Assembly: GCA_002494625.1 (NCBI GenBank)
Contig: DACH01000016.1
Coordinates: forward strand, 69,259 to 133,258
DNA from: Archaeoglobus sp. UBA234
Lineage (GTDB): Archaea > Halobacteriota > Archaeoglobi > Archaeoglobales > Archaeoglobaceae
Length of the DNA: 64,000 bases
Direction: 5' to 3'
Below, piece after piece: positions 53,258-62,069 of the stretch (the first letter of the stretch is position 1; each line of letters opens with the position of its first letter). The translations under genes and the position numbers were made by a program. Below the pieces are notes generated by a model. That model was not told the origin of the DNA. It ran no database searches and saw only the letters and a program-made list of their open reading frames with translations.

Positions 53258-53734
53258 ATGGCGAGGGAGGTGATAACTACATCATTGCTCGTAATTGCAA
53301 GTGTTGTGGCGGTTGCAGCCTTGATTAATGCGGTATTTCCCTCTATCCATAAGATGACAAGCTCGTTTAACTCTTTAGCCAATAATATGGAAGAAAAAAT
53401 TGAGACCGATATGGATATAATATTCATAACCACAAACGGTAATTTCGTTTATTTCTGGGTAAAAAATACAGGCTCTTCCAAGGTTTCGCTGAGTTACTTC
53501 AACAATAGTGATGTCTTTATTTATTCGTCTTCAAACTACTGGCGTGCAGTTTTTGAAGGAACATCCAATCCAAGATGGAACTATACAGTTGAAAATGGGG
53601 ATGGAGATGGATACTGGGACTCCGGAGAAACTATAAAGGTTACAGTTGAGTTTGATTCACTGCCAAGCGGTGAGTATAAGGTAACTCTCGTTTTGTACAA
53701 TGGCCTCTCTGTCTCGGATATTTTCTCGGTATAG
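53258..53734 (+). CDS. flaG: Archaellum stator/pseudoperiplasmic protein FlaG
   Basis: 158 residues. The N-terminus MAREVITTSLLVIASVVAVAALINAVFPSI is the archaellin-like hydrophobic helix typical of FlaG (ATxT..I.FIAAVVVA pattern) without a cleavable peptide. A beta-sandwich domain follows (NFVYFWVKNTGSSKVS, GETIKVTVEFDSLPSGEYKVTLVLYNG). FlaG binds FlaF and anchors the motor to the S-layer. Assignment to G rather than F rests on the N-terminal pattern. Confidence 0.75.
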   Translation: MAREVITTSLLVIASVVAVAALINAVFPSIHKMTSSFNSLANNMEEKIETDMDIIFITTNGNFVYFWVKNTGSSKVSLSYFNNSDVFIYSSSNYWRAVFEGTSNPRWNYTVENGDGDGYWDSGETIKVTVEFDSLPSGEYKVTLVLYNGLSVSDIFSV

Positions 53735-53743
53735 GGTGATGGT

Positions 53744-54223
53744 ATGGGGATGGACACGGTGATAGTCTCAGTAGTTTCCATAGCTCTCATCCTTGTAGTT
53801 GCATACTCATTTGCAATGGAGACGAATAATCTGATAACATCAGCTCACAGTGGGTTCTCAAATCTCCAAAAATTAACTCTGAAGAAGATTAAAACCAATA
53901 TTGAGATTCAAAACATTTTGTGGAATGTAAGTGGTAATAACTACCTGAGGTTTAGTGTTGCAAATACAGGAGATACCAAACTGAGCAATTTTGAGCTGTG
54001 GGATGTGGTTGTTGTCAGAAACAACTCCACTCTGTACTTGAGTTATGGCTCAGACTGGATTGTTGATAGTATTTCCAACGATTCAATAAACCCGAATATA
54101 CTTGATCCCTTTGAAAGTGCACAGATTGAAGTTCGTATTCCTTTTGAAAGTGGTGAGAGTGTCATAATAAGGGTTTCCACTCCTAACGGGGTGGTTGCAA
54201 CCCAGAGATACAATGTGGGGTGA
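53744..54223 (+). CDS. flaF: Archaellum stator protein FlaF
   Basis: 159 residues with one N-terminal TM helix (MDTVIVSVVSIALILVVAYSFAMET) and an extracellular beta-sandwich (YLRFSVANTGDTKLSNFELWDVVV). FlaF binds S-layer protein and caps FlaG. It follows flaG, the order seen in Sulfolobus, whereas most euryarchaea have flaF before flaG. Its beginning overlaps no neighbour; 9 bp separate it from flaG. Confidence 0.72.
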   Translation: MGMDTVIVSVVSIALILVVAYSFAMETNNLITSAHSGFSNLQKLTLKKIKTNIEIQNILWNVSGNNYLRFSVANTGDTKLSNFELWDVVVVRNNSTLYLSYGSDWIVDSISNDSINPNILDPFESAQIEVRIPFESGESVIIRVSTPNGVVATQRYNVG

Positions 54224-54228
54224 TATTA

Positions 54229-54954
54229 ATGATCGATAATATAGAGGAGGAAATTAAAAAATCGATACTTTCAAGTGGAAACAGCGAAATTGATAAAAAA
54301 CTTGGAGAAGGAATTCCCTTAGGCTCACTGACTCTTATAGAAGGTGAGAATGACACTGGTAAAAGTGTACTCTGTCAGCAATTCATTTACGGAGGATTGA
54401 GGCAAGGACATAAGATTGCATATTATTCCACAGAGAACACAATCAAAAGTCTATTAATGCAGATGGAAAGTCTGAGCCTTGATGTTTCAGAGTTCTATGC
54501 GTGGGGATATTTTCGAGTGTTTCCGGTGCATCTTGAGGGGGTTGACTGGACACCTAAGCAGATGAAAAGTATTCTCACGCTCGTTTCCGACCATATAAAG
54601 AGTATCAGAGAGAATGTGATAATGATTGATTCTCTGACAATGTTTACAACATATTCAGAGGAAGATGATATACTCGAATTTCTCACTAGGTTGAAGAACC
54701 TGTGTGATAGGGGGAAGACCATTATGATAACACTGCATCAGCATGCGTTTAAAGAAGATACTCTTGTTAGGATAAGATCTGCCTGTGATTGTCATTTGTT
54801 TTTGAAAAAAGAACAGGTTGGAGACCGGTATGTGAGTGTGCTGGAGGTATCTAAAATAAGAGGAGCCAAGAAAACAACGGGGAATATAGTGAGCTTTGAA
54901 GTCCAGCCTGGTTTTGGGTTAAAGATAATCCCGATATCTCAGGCTCAGACCTAA
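54229..54954 (+). CDS. flaH: Archaellum regulatory ATPase FlaH
   Basis: 241 residues from ATG 54229 after GGTGATATT. RecA/KaiC fold with intact Walker A (IEGENDTGKSVLCQQFIYGG) and Walker B (NVIMIDSLTMF). FlaH binds ATP, forms a ring under FlaI and may control the switch from assembly to rotation. Contrast the divergent paralogue at 50907, which has lost both motifs. Confidence 0.93.
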   Translation: MIDNIEEEIKKSILSSGNSEIDKKLGEGIPLGSLTLIEGENDTGKSVLCQQFIYGGLRQGHKIAYYSTENTIKSLLMQMESLSLDVSEFYAWGYFRVFPVHLEGVDWTPKQMKSILTLVSDHIKSIRENVIMIDSLTMFTTYSEEDDILEFLTRLKNLCDRGKTIMITLHQHAFKEDTLVRIRSACDCHLFLKKEQVGDRYVSVLEVSKIRGAKKTTGNIVSFEVQPGFGLKIIPISQAQT

Positions 54955-55001
54955 AACTTTATATTATACATGATAATGACAATAACGATGAGGTGAATAA
55001 A

Positions 55002-56849
55002 TTGGCAACGGTCGTTGATGAGCTGAACTTAGGAATGGAGCAAAACAGATTTAAAAGTGGGATAGTTGCCAATTTCCCTTTTAGACCCAGAAAGATGGAT
55101 GATCATGATCATTCAAATCTCAAAACATGTAGTATATATAGAATACTTCCAAAGCTGATGAAAAAAGAAGTTGAAAGGAATATGCATTTGCTGGAATATC
55201 TGCATGTTGTTCCGATGGATAAAATTGGTATTCCAAAGTTTATTCCCAAGCTTGAGAAAAAACATGGTGAAATCGAGAATCCAAATTTGATTTATCAGGC
55301 AAGTGATCAGATATATATTCACATCTATACGGACAAAAACGATGTCAGGAATTTTTACATTCCAATTGAACCCACTCTTTTAACTGGAGTTGATCTGTTA
55401 CTTAAAGAGGTAGAAGTTAAGCTTGTAGATTTCCTCACAGAAATCGACTTCGATCCTGAGGATAAAGAGGAGAAGGAAAGAATCCTCAAAGAAGCTCTGA
55501 AAGAAATCTGTGTGATAACCAATGGAAGAAAAGTCGATGATTTTATAGAAAATGAAGAGGGTATTTTAAAACTTTTTATGAGGAATAAAAATAATGGTAA
55601 AAATGGGCATCATATTTATGTCACAAGAGAGCAGTATAAGGCACTGGAATATGCCATCATAAGGGATAAAGTTGGGTTGGGGGTTCTCGAACCATATATA
55701 AGGGATAAACATATTGAAGATATCACATGCAATGGTTTAGGACCTATATTTATTGAACACAAGGTGTTCAAGGGTCTTAAGAGCATAATTGAATTTAGAG
55801 AGGAAGAAACTTTGAATAAGTTTATTATCAGACTTGCTGAAAGAATTGGGAAGCCGATCACTTATAAAGATCCGATAGTTGATGCAACCCTCCCTGATGG
55901 CTCGAGAATCAATATCGTTTTTGGCAATGATGTGAGCAAAAACGGTAGTAATTTTACAATCAGAAAGTTCAATGAGACTCCTTTCAGTGTTCTGCAGGTC
56001 ATTGAGAGCGGGGCTATGGACTACATGATTGCAGGGTATCTATGGTTGTTGATTTCAGAGGGGATGTCTGGATTTATATGTGGTGAAACTGCGAGTGGTA
56101 AAACCACATCGCTGAATGCAATTACTGCTTTTATATCTCCGGATGCGAAGATAGTCTCAATAGAAGACACTCCCGAACTACAGGTCCCACATAAAAACTG
56201 GACAAGAGAGGTAACTCGAGGAAGTACGAGAGGTGGATCCTTAGGTGAAGGAAGTGGATCAGATGTAACAATGTTTGATTTGTTAAAGGCAGCTCTAAGA
56301 CAGAGACCAAACTATATACTTGTTGGTGAGATTAGAGGTGTTGAAGGTAATATAGCCTTCCAGGCTATGCAAACTGGACATCCAGTTATGTCAACATTTC
56401 ATGCTGCAACAGTAGAAAAACTAATTCAAAGGCTAACGGCTGAGCCGATAAGTGTTCCTAAAACCTACATCGATAATCTGAATTTCGTGCTGATTCAGAG
56501 CGCTGTTAGAAGACCTGATGGGCGGTTAGTGAGGAGGGTATTGAGTGTTAATGAGATCGTTGGATATAACCCACAAAAAGGTGGTGTATCCTTCATTGAG
56601 GCTTTTTCCTGGGACCCTGTGACGGATTCCTTTGTTTTTGGTGCATATGGTAGCTCTTATTTGCTTGAGCAGAAAATTGCAACAAGACTTGGAATTCCAA
56701 CCAATAAGAAGAAGGTAATCTATGAAGAAGTTGAAAAGAGAGCAAAAATACTTCAAAAACTGCATGAGGAGGGTATTACTAATTTCTACGACTTTTTCAA
56801 CACATTAGCCAAGATAAGAAAGAGTGGCATGCTGAAAATAGAATTTTAG
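55002..56849 (+). CDS. flaI: Archaellum assembly/rotation ATPase FlaI
   Basis: 615 residues from TTG 55002, 5 nt after GAGGTGA; the GTG at 54993 is in that signal. A secretion ATPase of the GspE/VirB11 superfamily. Walker A is ICGETASGKTTSLNAI (near residue 365), the Asp box VSIEDTPELQ, Walker B YILVGEIRGVE and the His box MSTFHA. The N-terminal 200 residues bind the membrane, FlaJ and FlaX/FlaH. It powers both filament assembly and rotation. Confidence 0.95.
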   Translation: MATVVDELNLGMEQNRFKSGIVANFPFRPRKMDDHDHSNLKTCSIYRILPKLMKKEVERNMHLLEYLHVVPMDKIGIPKFIPKLEKKHGEIENPNLIYQASDQIYIHIYTDKNDVRNFYIPIEPTLLTGVDLLLKEVEVKLVDFLTEIDFDPEDKEEKERILKEALKEICVITNGRKVDDFIENEEGILKLFMRNKNNGKNGHHIYVTREQYKALEYAIIRDKVGLGVLEPYIRDKHIEDITCNGLGPIFIEHKVFKGLKSIIEFREEETLNKFIIRLAERIGKPITYKDPIVDATLPDGSRINIVFGNDVSKNGSNFTIRKFNETPFSVLQVIESGAMDYMIAGYLWLLISEGMSGFICGETASGKTTSLNAITAFISPDAKIVSIEDTPELQVPHKNWTREVTRGSTRGGSLGEGSGSDVTMFDLLKAALRQRPNYILVGEIRGVEGNIAFQAMQTGHPVMSTFHAATVEKLIQRLTAEPISVPKTYIDNLNFVLIQSAVRRPDGRLVRRVLSVNEIVGYNPQKGGVSFIEAFSWDPVTDSFVFGAYGSSYLLEQKIATRLGIPTNKKKVIYEEVEKRAKILQKLHEEGITNFYDFFNTLAKIRKSGMLKIEF

Positions 56850-56858
56850 GTGTCAGAC

Positions 56859-58487
56859 ATGGAATTAGCCAACATCAAAAACCTCGCTATGAAATACAGA
56901 AAGGAGAAGAAACTCAAGGAGTCTCCCGGATTATTTGAAAGACTCAGAAAAATTAAAGAAGGCCTTTATTTGGATAATGATCTGCTTTTTATTCTCACTT
57001 ATATGGCGTCAATCTCAACAGCCCAGATTAGTAGAGATAAAATTTTTGAGAAGACCTCTGAGAAGGAAGAATATGCTCCAAGTACTTATTTCAGAAAGGT
57101 TAAAGATCTGGCGCAGAAATGGCATTATGATTATGCAACAGCATGTGAACTCATAGCAAAAAAGATAAAACATGAAAATTTAAAAAAATTGTTCAATCGG
57201 TTCTCAAACGCCATATCTGCTGGTGAACCCGATAGAGAATTTTTGGAAAAGGAATGGAAAGTTTTTAAGACAATAAGAAAAGATGAGTTTGAAAGAAGCC
57301 TTGAGTCCTTGAAGAAGTGGTCAGATGCATATACTGCTCTGATGGTATCAACTTCTTTGATATCAATAATAATCCTTCTTTCGGTTATAATATATAATAT
57401 CGGGGATCCTGCTCGGACTTTATTCACAGTTGCTGGTCTTGTGTTCGCGATCTCTCTTTTTGGAGTTGGTTTTTTGTTTAAATCTGTTCCCAAGGACATC
57501 AAGACGCATAACTTGAAAATAAAATCGAGAGAGCAAACAATTGTGTATAAATGGATGCCAGTCAGTTATTTACTTTCAGCAATTTTTGTACTATCAATAA
57601 CCGTTGTACCTGTTTTTGTTAAACCTGACTTATTTGTTTTTAATGATCTGGATTTTAAGGGACTGGGCTTGATTGCAGCGGGTTTAACCATGTTTCCAGT
57701 GGGATGGATTGGGAGAAAAGATGATATAAAAATAAGCAAAAGAGATGAGAGCTATACTGTCTTCATTAGAAGTCTTGGCGCCATAGTTAGTGGAGCAGGG
57801 GTCACAATCGCAGAAGCACTTACAAAAATTGACCAGAAAAATCTTGGAGAACTCAAAGAACTATGCTATCAACTTTACAAAAGATTGTCAATGGGTCTGG
57901 ATCATCGTTTGAGCTGGGAGAGGTTCATTGGAGAAAGTGGGAGCTACCTGATTCATAAATTAACTAGTGTTTTTGTAGATGCTGTAGATCTTGGAGGAGA
58001 TGCCGATACTATTGGAGAAATCGTTAGTTCATCAAATCTCGAGCTGGTACTCTTGAGAAAGAAGCGGGATTTAATTTCTTCGGGATTTATTAGTCTCGTT
58101 ATTCCATTACACGTGGCAATGGTATCACTTCTGATGTTTATCAGCCAGATTCTGACAATTTTTTCTGAGCTAATTACATCGCTTTTCACGGAATATAGTA
58201 TATCTGGTGATAAACTTGAGGAAATTCCAGGAGGTATATCTGGGATGAATTTGGGAATTTTTTCAGGCGTTCCGTTGGATGTGCTTGCTCAGTACACAGT
58301 AGTGGTAGTAATTCTTGTAACTATAGCAAATACTCTCGCTGCAAAGATCGTTAAGGGGGGAGCAAATTATATGGCTCTGTATTATGGCTCGATTCTTTTC
58401 ACACTGTCTGGAATTATGATGATAGTTATCCCACCGTTAGTTGATATGGCATTTTCATTCCCATCTTTTGTAGAGGGAGGTGCATAA
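56859..58487 (+). CDS. flaJ: Archaellum membrane platform protein FlaJ
   Basis: 542 residues from ATG 56859 after AGGTGTC. Two T2SF-type domains, with TM segments around residues 165-210 (STSLISIIILLSVIIYNI), 240-275 and 400-540. The cytosolic loops include SLGAIVSGAGVTIAEAL and FVDAVDLGGDADTIGE. It is the only polytopic subunit of the motor and binds FlaI. The 3' end is immediately followed by the unknown gene at 58489. Confidence 0.93.
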   Translation: MELANIKNLAMKYRKEKKLKESPGLFERLRKIKEGLYLDNDLLFILTYMASISTAQISRDKIFEKTSEKEEYAPSTYFRKVKDLAQKWHYDYATACELIAKKIKHENLKKLFNRFSNAISAGEPDREFLEKEWKVFKTIRKDEFERSLESLKKWSDAYTALMVSTSLISIIILLSVIIYNIGDPARTLFTVAGLVFAISLFGVGFLFKSVPKDIKTHNLKIKSREQTIVYKWMPVSYLLSAIFVLSITVVPVFVKPDLFVFNDLDFKGLGLIAAGLTMFPVGWIGRKDDIKISKRDESYTVFIRSLGAIVSGAGVTIAEALTKIDQKNLGELKELCYQLYKRLSMGLDHRLSWERFIGESGSYLIHKLTSVFVDAVDLGGDADTIGEIVSSSNLELVLLRKKRDLISSGFISLVIPLHVAMVSLLMFISQILTIFSELITSLFTEYSISGDKLEEIPGGISGMNLGIFSGVPLDVLAQYTVVVVILVTIANTLAAKIVKGGANYMALYYGSILFTLSGIMMIVIPPLVDMAFSFPSFVEGGA

Positions 58488-58488
58488 A

Positions 58489-59358
58489 ATGGATGTGGCG
58501 TTAGTAGTGGGTATCGTCATAGCAGGGGTTACGATTGGAGCTGTGACGATATACGATAGGTTTAAACAGGAAAAAAAGTTGGAATTTAATATATCCAAAA
58601 AAATAGTTCCAAATAAAGCTAAAATAAAGACTGAGTTTTTAAATAGGATTTTTGATAGGTTTGCCAGTTTCAGGATGAAAAGAGAAAGTGGAACTGAAAA
58701 AAAAGATGTGAGTGGATTAAAGGGTAAGTTTGCTCGATTTGGTACACTGTTCGGGAGATCAAAGAGTTTTAAAGGCTTTAGCTTATTTTCACCATTTGGA
58801 TTCTTTAAATCAAGGCAAGAAAAGAAATTAAAAGAGATTGATGAGAAACTTGAAAAAGTTGTCAATGAAAGCCCGAGTTACAGGAAAAAAGAAGTTGAAA
58901 TAGATGATTCGGAAGTTAAAAAAATACTAGAAGAAAAATTGGACACTTTCAATGTGGATGATAATCTGTTAAGTGAGATGGAAACTGCAGAGAGAGTTGA
59001 TGACCTTAAAAGGTACAGTGACGAAATCGAATCTGCAGAAAATTTGAATTCAGATGTTGTTGTTGATACAGATGATTTGGATTTTGGTATTGATATTGCA
59101 AACATTGAAGATTCGAACGAAGAACTGGATGACGAATCTGTTGATGATAATCTTGGCTTAGAAATGGAAACAGTTGAAGTAGACTTTGATGACAAAGATG
59201 AGTTGCTATCGTCTTTGCAAAAGGAAATATCCGTAAAAAAGGAAGAAAAACTAGATTTATTGAGAGATTTAAGAAATGAAAATTTGGATCTAAAAGAATT
59301 AAAAAGAGAGCTTGAGGAGGTACTGGGAACACTCAGACTATATGCCAAAAGCTCCTGA
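58489..59358 (+). CDS. Unknown single-TM coiled-coil protein of the archaellum operon
   Basis: 289 residues from ATG 58489 after GGAGGTG. One N-terminal TM helix (VALVVGIVIAGVTIGAVTIY, residues 3-22), then a basic region to about residue 110 (KSFKGFSLFSPFGFFKSRQEKK), a very acidic middle (130-240, rich in DD and E), and a C-terminal coiled coil (KEEKLDLLRDLRNENLDLKELKREL). I do not recognise the family. Topology (N-terminal TM plus cytosolic coiled coil) is like ArlX, the ring scaffold of crenarchaeal archaella. Its place between flaJ and a kinase suggests a motor scaffold or signalling adaptor. Confidence 0.7.
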   Translation: MDVALVVGIVIAGVTIGAVTIYDRFKQEKKLEFNISKKIVPNKAKIKTEFLNRIFDRFASFRMKRESGTEKKDVSGLKGKFARFGTLFGRSKSFKGFSLFSPFGFFKSRQEKKLKEIDEKLEKVVNESPSYRKKEVEIDDSEVKKILEEKLDTFNVDDNLLSEMETAERVDDLKRYSDEIESAENLNSDVVVDTDDLDFGIDIANIEDSNEELDDESVDDNLGLEMETVEVDFDDKDELLSSLQKEISVKKEEKLDLLRDLRNENLDLKELKRELEEVLGTLRLYAKSS

Positions 59359-59370
59359 AAGGGGTAACAT

Positions 59371-61140
59371 ATGGTTGAAAAAGAGAGTGTTGATAAATTA
59401 GCAGTTGTAAAATGGTTTTTTCTGATCTTTACATTAATTTCAATTTTAGTTTTTGAATTATCAGCTGGATTATATTATTTAAAATGGAATGAAGAAAAGA
59501 GTATCTTAGAAACATCAGAAAGAGAAAGAGTCGAAAACGCGAAAGAGTATATTTCCAGTAGTCTATCATCATCATCTATCGATTTATTTGTTCTTTCTGA
59601 AAATAATGTATTTAAAGAAATTAAGAATAATGATGTGTTGAGAAATGATTTGATTTTTAGAATTTATATGTTAATCAAACTGAACGAAGAGTATGAGAGA
59701 ATTGTTCTATTTAATGAAACTGGAGGGCAGATTTTGAGCATAACTGATGGAGGTTGGCATTCAAAGGAAGATTTGCGGGACAGAAAGTATCTCATTGAAC
59801 CGATGATTAAATCCCTCATTGACGAAGCTTTAAAACAGGAAGGAACGAATATGCTTTTTATTCCGGCTGATGAAAACGATGGACATCATGTCATATGGTT
59901 TGCAACCTCTGTAGCAGATTCGGATAACAGAAATGTTATAGCTCTTGAATATTCTGTTGACGAACTGATTTCCAGCCTTGCAAAAAGATTTGGTAGCGAC
60001 GATAGACGGTTCATTTTTTTAGATTCTAATGGGAGAATACACATTATAAAAAATAAAAATCAGGATTGGGACACAGTTGATGATGGTAAGATCATGTATT
60101 ATCTCTCTGAGGGGTGGAATATCATAGAAACCAAAGAAACAGGTCAGTTCTATATAGAAGATGGTCTGGTTACATTTACGACGATCTATCCACTCCACTC
60201 TGCAAGTAGATACCTGAAAAATCTTGAATTCCCGAATAATAGTTATTTGATCTCTCAGAATAACACCAACGATTTAAGCTGGAAATTGGTCAGTGTCATA
60301 CCTAAGGAAAAGATAGACTCAATACGAAATAGTATCCTTATGGACTTTGTACTTTTTGATGCAATCATCCTTGGAGTTACAGGTTCACTCTCTTTGCCTC
60401 TTTCTTATTTTATAGAAAGGCGAAAGAAAGCCCAGAAAGAAATAGAAATGTATGCGGCGAGACTTGAAGAGAAAAACAAGATGCTTACACTTTTTCTTGA
60501 TATAATACGACACGACTTAAAAAACCCTATCAGCGTTGCGTATGGTTACATCGATCTAATGGATTCTGAAAGTACCAGTGATGATGACAAAACCATGTTC
60601 GAAAAAATTAGAAAACAACTAAAAAAGGCGATAGAAATAATGGATAATGCGAAAAAACTCTCTAAGGTAGAAAATATAAAAGAACTTGAGAAAAAAGAAA
60701 TAGATCTCAGGCTGTTAATTGATGAATTAATCACCAATTTTAAACTGAACTCAGAAGAACCTTCAATTAAAATTGAGAATAACATAGAGAGGAATGTGAA
60801 GATTATGGCGAATGACCTAATTGAGGATGTTTTTGCAAATCTGATATCAAATGCCATTAAGTATGCTGGTGGGGACAAAACAATTAGGATTGATTGTATC
60901 GAAACAGATGAGTATATCAGAGTAAGGGTAATAGATTACGGTCCTGGCGTGGACGATGAGAGTAAAGAAGTAATTTTTGATAGATTCGAGAGGGGAGGTT
61001 TAACAGATATAACAGGGACCGGACTCGGTCTTGCGATTTCTAAGAAAATAGTTGAGCTTCATTCTGGGAAGATTTGGGTTGAAGACAACCCAGAAGGTGG
61101 AGCAATTTTTGTGGTAGAATTACCCAAAAGAACAGTATAG
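59371..61140 (+). CDS. Membrane sensor histidine kinase
   Basis: 589 residues. TM1 (about 13-35), an extracellular sensor of about 290 residues with a Cache-like pattern (RIVLFNETGGQILSITDGGWHSKEDLRDRKYLIEPMI), TM2 (about 325-348), then a short coiled linker. HisKA: LDIIRHDLKNPISVAYGYI with phospho-His near residue 382. HATPase_c: NLISNAIKYAGG (N), DYGPGVDDE (G1), GTGLGLAISKKIVELHSGKI (G2). It lies 12 bp after the unknown archaellum gene and 18 bp before a response regulator, so it is likely to phosphorylate the latter. Confidence 0.93.
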   Translation: MVEKESVDKLAVVKWFFLIFTLISILVFELSAGLYYLKWNEEKSILETSERERVENAKEYISSSLSSSSIDLFVLSENNVFKEIKNNDVLRNDLIFRIYMLIKLNEEYERIVLFNETGGQILSITDGGWHSKEDLRDRKYLIEPMIKSLIDEALKQEGTNMLFIPADENDGHHVIWFATSVADSDNRNVIALEYSVDELISSLAKRFGSDDRRFIFLDSNGRIHIIKNKNQDWDTVDDGKIMYYLSEGWNIIETKETGQFYIEDGLVTFTTIYPLHSASRYLKNLEFPNNSYLISQNNTNDLSWKLVSVIPKEKIDSIRNSILMDFVLFDAIILGVTGSLSLPLSYFIERRKKAQKEIEMYAARLEEKNKMLTLFLDIIRHDLKNPISVAYGYIDLMDSESTSDDDKTMFEKIRKQLKKAIEIMDNAKKLSKVENIKELEKKEIDLRLLIDELITNFKLNSEEPSIKIENNIERNVKIMANDLIEDVFANLISNAIKYAGGDKTIRIDCIETDEYIRVRVIDYGPGVDDESKEVIFDRFERGGLTDITGTGLGLAISKKIVELHSGKIWVEDNPEGGAIFVVELPKRTV

Positions 61141-61158
61141 TGGCAGGGGTGAGAGAGG

Positions 61159-61512
61159 ATGTTTGGTAAAGGAAGAGTTCTGATCGTCGAAGATGATTTT
61201 GCTGTTGTGGAAATGCTTAAACTGATGTTGTCGGAGTATCATGTAGAGGTTGCGACAAATGGTTTCGAGGCTGTTGAAAAGTACAAGACATTCGAACCAG
61301 ATGTTGTGCTTATGGATATAGTGATGCCGGTGATGGATGGAATTCAGGCTACAAAAGAGATTTTAAGTATTGATAAAAACGCGAAGGTTATTGGAATTAC
61401 TGCCTTCGGAAAGCATAAAGGAGATGAGATGCTTGAGGCTGGAGCCGTTCATATATTGGAGAAACCGATTACAAAAAAGAGCCTTACAAATTCGATTGAT
61501 AGGTATTTATAG
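61159..61512 (+). CDS. Response regulator receiver, partner of the archaellum-locus kinase
   Basis: 117 residues, REC only: LIVEDDFAV, VVLMDIVMPVMDG (phospho-Asp near residue 55), GITAFGKH and LEKPITKK. It has no output domain, so it must act by protein contact, like CheY. It ends the archaellum operon; the AT-rich sequence that follows (61513-61560) probably holds the terminator. It is a paralogue of the regulator at 48396. Confidence 0.92.
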   Translation: MFGKGRVLIVEDDFAVVEMLKLMLSEYHVEVATNGFEAVEKYKTFEPDVVLMDIVMPVMDGIQATKEILSIDKNAKVIGITAFGKHKGDEMLEAGAVHILEKPITKKSLTNSIDRYL

Positions 61513-61611
61513 CTATTAAAAAATATTGCACTATCTTATTTTAATCAATAATTTTTATTAAGTTATCTCTAATATCTTACTTATGTTATTAGTGTTTTAG
61601 TTTTATTTAAT

Positions 61612-61658
61612 TTAATTACAGAATTGTAATTAAAAGTAAAATAGTAACAGTTAAATAT
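61612..61658 (+). promoter_or_regulatory. Promoter of the winged-helix gene: inverted-repeat operator plus TATA
   Basis: TTAATTAC-N6-GTAATTAA (61612-61633) is perfect and extends to 10-bp arms (61611-61634). TTAAATAT (61651-61658) is the TATA box, 17 nt after the site. A start near 61678 leaves a leader of about 14 nt that contains GGGGGTGAT. An autoregulatory site is inferred. Confidence 0.7.
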
Positions 61659-61691
61659 AATTGTTATTGTTATCATGATGGGGGTGATATG

Positions 61692-61970
61692 ATGCTCGAG
61701 GTAGAGTATGAGAAACAATCTGAAGCATTGCTGAAAGTGATATCTCGAAGTGGTATGAGTTCAATTCTGAGAAGCCTTGAAAAAAATCCACAAAGGTTCT
61801 CTCAGTTGATGTTTAAGGCAAAATTAAACCCTGGAATCCTCGATCGGCATTTGAAATCTCTGATGGAAATTGGGGCTGTGGAAAAAGATGGAGATACGTA
61901 TATACTCACCAATAGGGGTCACAGACTCGTTAAGGCTTTGTACAGTCTGTTTGAAATATATATGGATTGA
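61692..61970 (+). CDS. Winged-helix transcription regulator (EarA-like candidate)
   Basis: 92 residues from ATG 61692 (ATG 61689 is too close to GGGGGTGA). A winged helix-turn-helix of the HxlR/ArsR kind: GMSSILRSLEKNPQRFSQLMFKAKLNPGILDRHLKSLMEIGAVEK is helices 1-3, and DGDTYILTNRGHRLVKALYSLFEIYMD the wing and last helix. It lies between the archaellum operon and a chemoreceptor, and has an inverted repeat in its own promoter. In Methanococcus the winged-helix protein EarA activates archaellum transcription; equivalence is inferred. Confidence 0.75.
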   Translation: MLEVEYEKQSEALLKVISRSGMSSILRSLEKNPQRFSQLMFKAKLNPGILDRHLKSLMEIGAVEKDGDTYILTNRGHRLVKALYSLFEIYMD

Positions 61971-62069
61971 TTTTTAGAAGACTTTGTGTTATACTCTAAT
62001 TTGGGTGTTTGTGTCTTTCAACATTTTCTTCACTCTCATTTAGCAATCTAGAAGGTAACATCTCAACCT

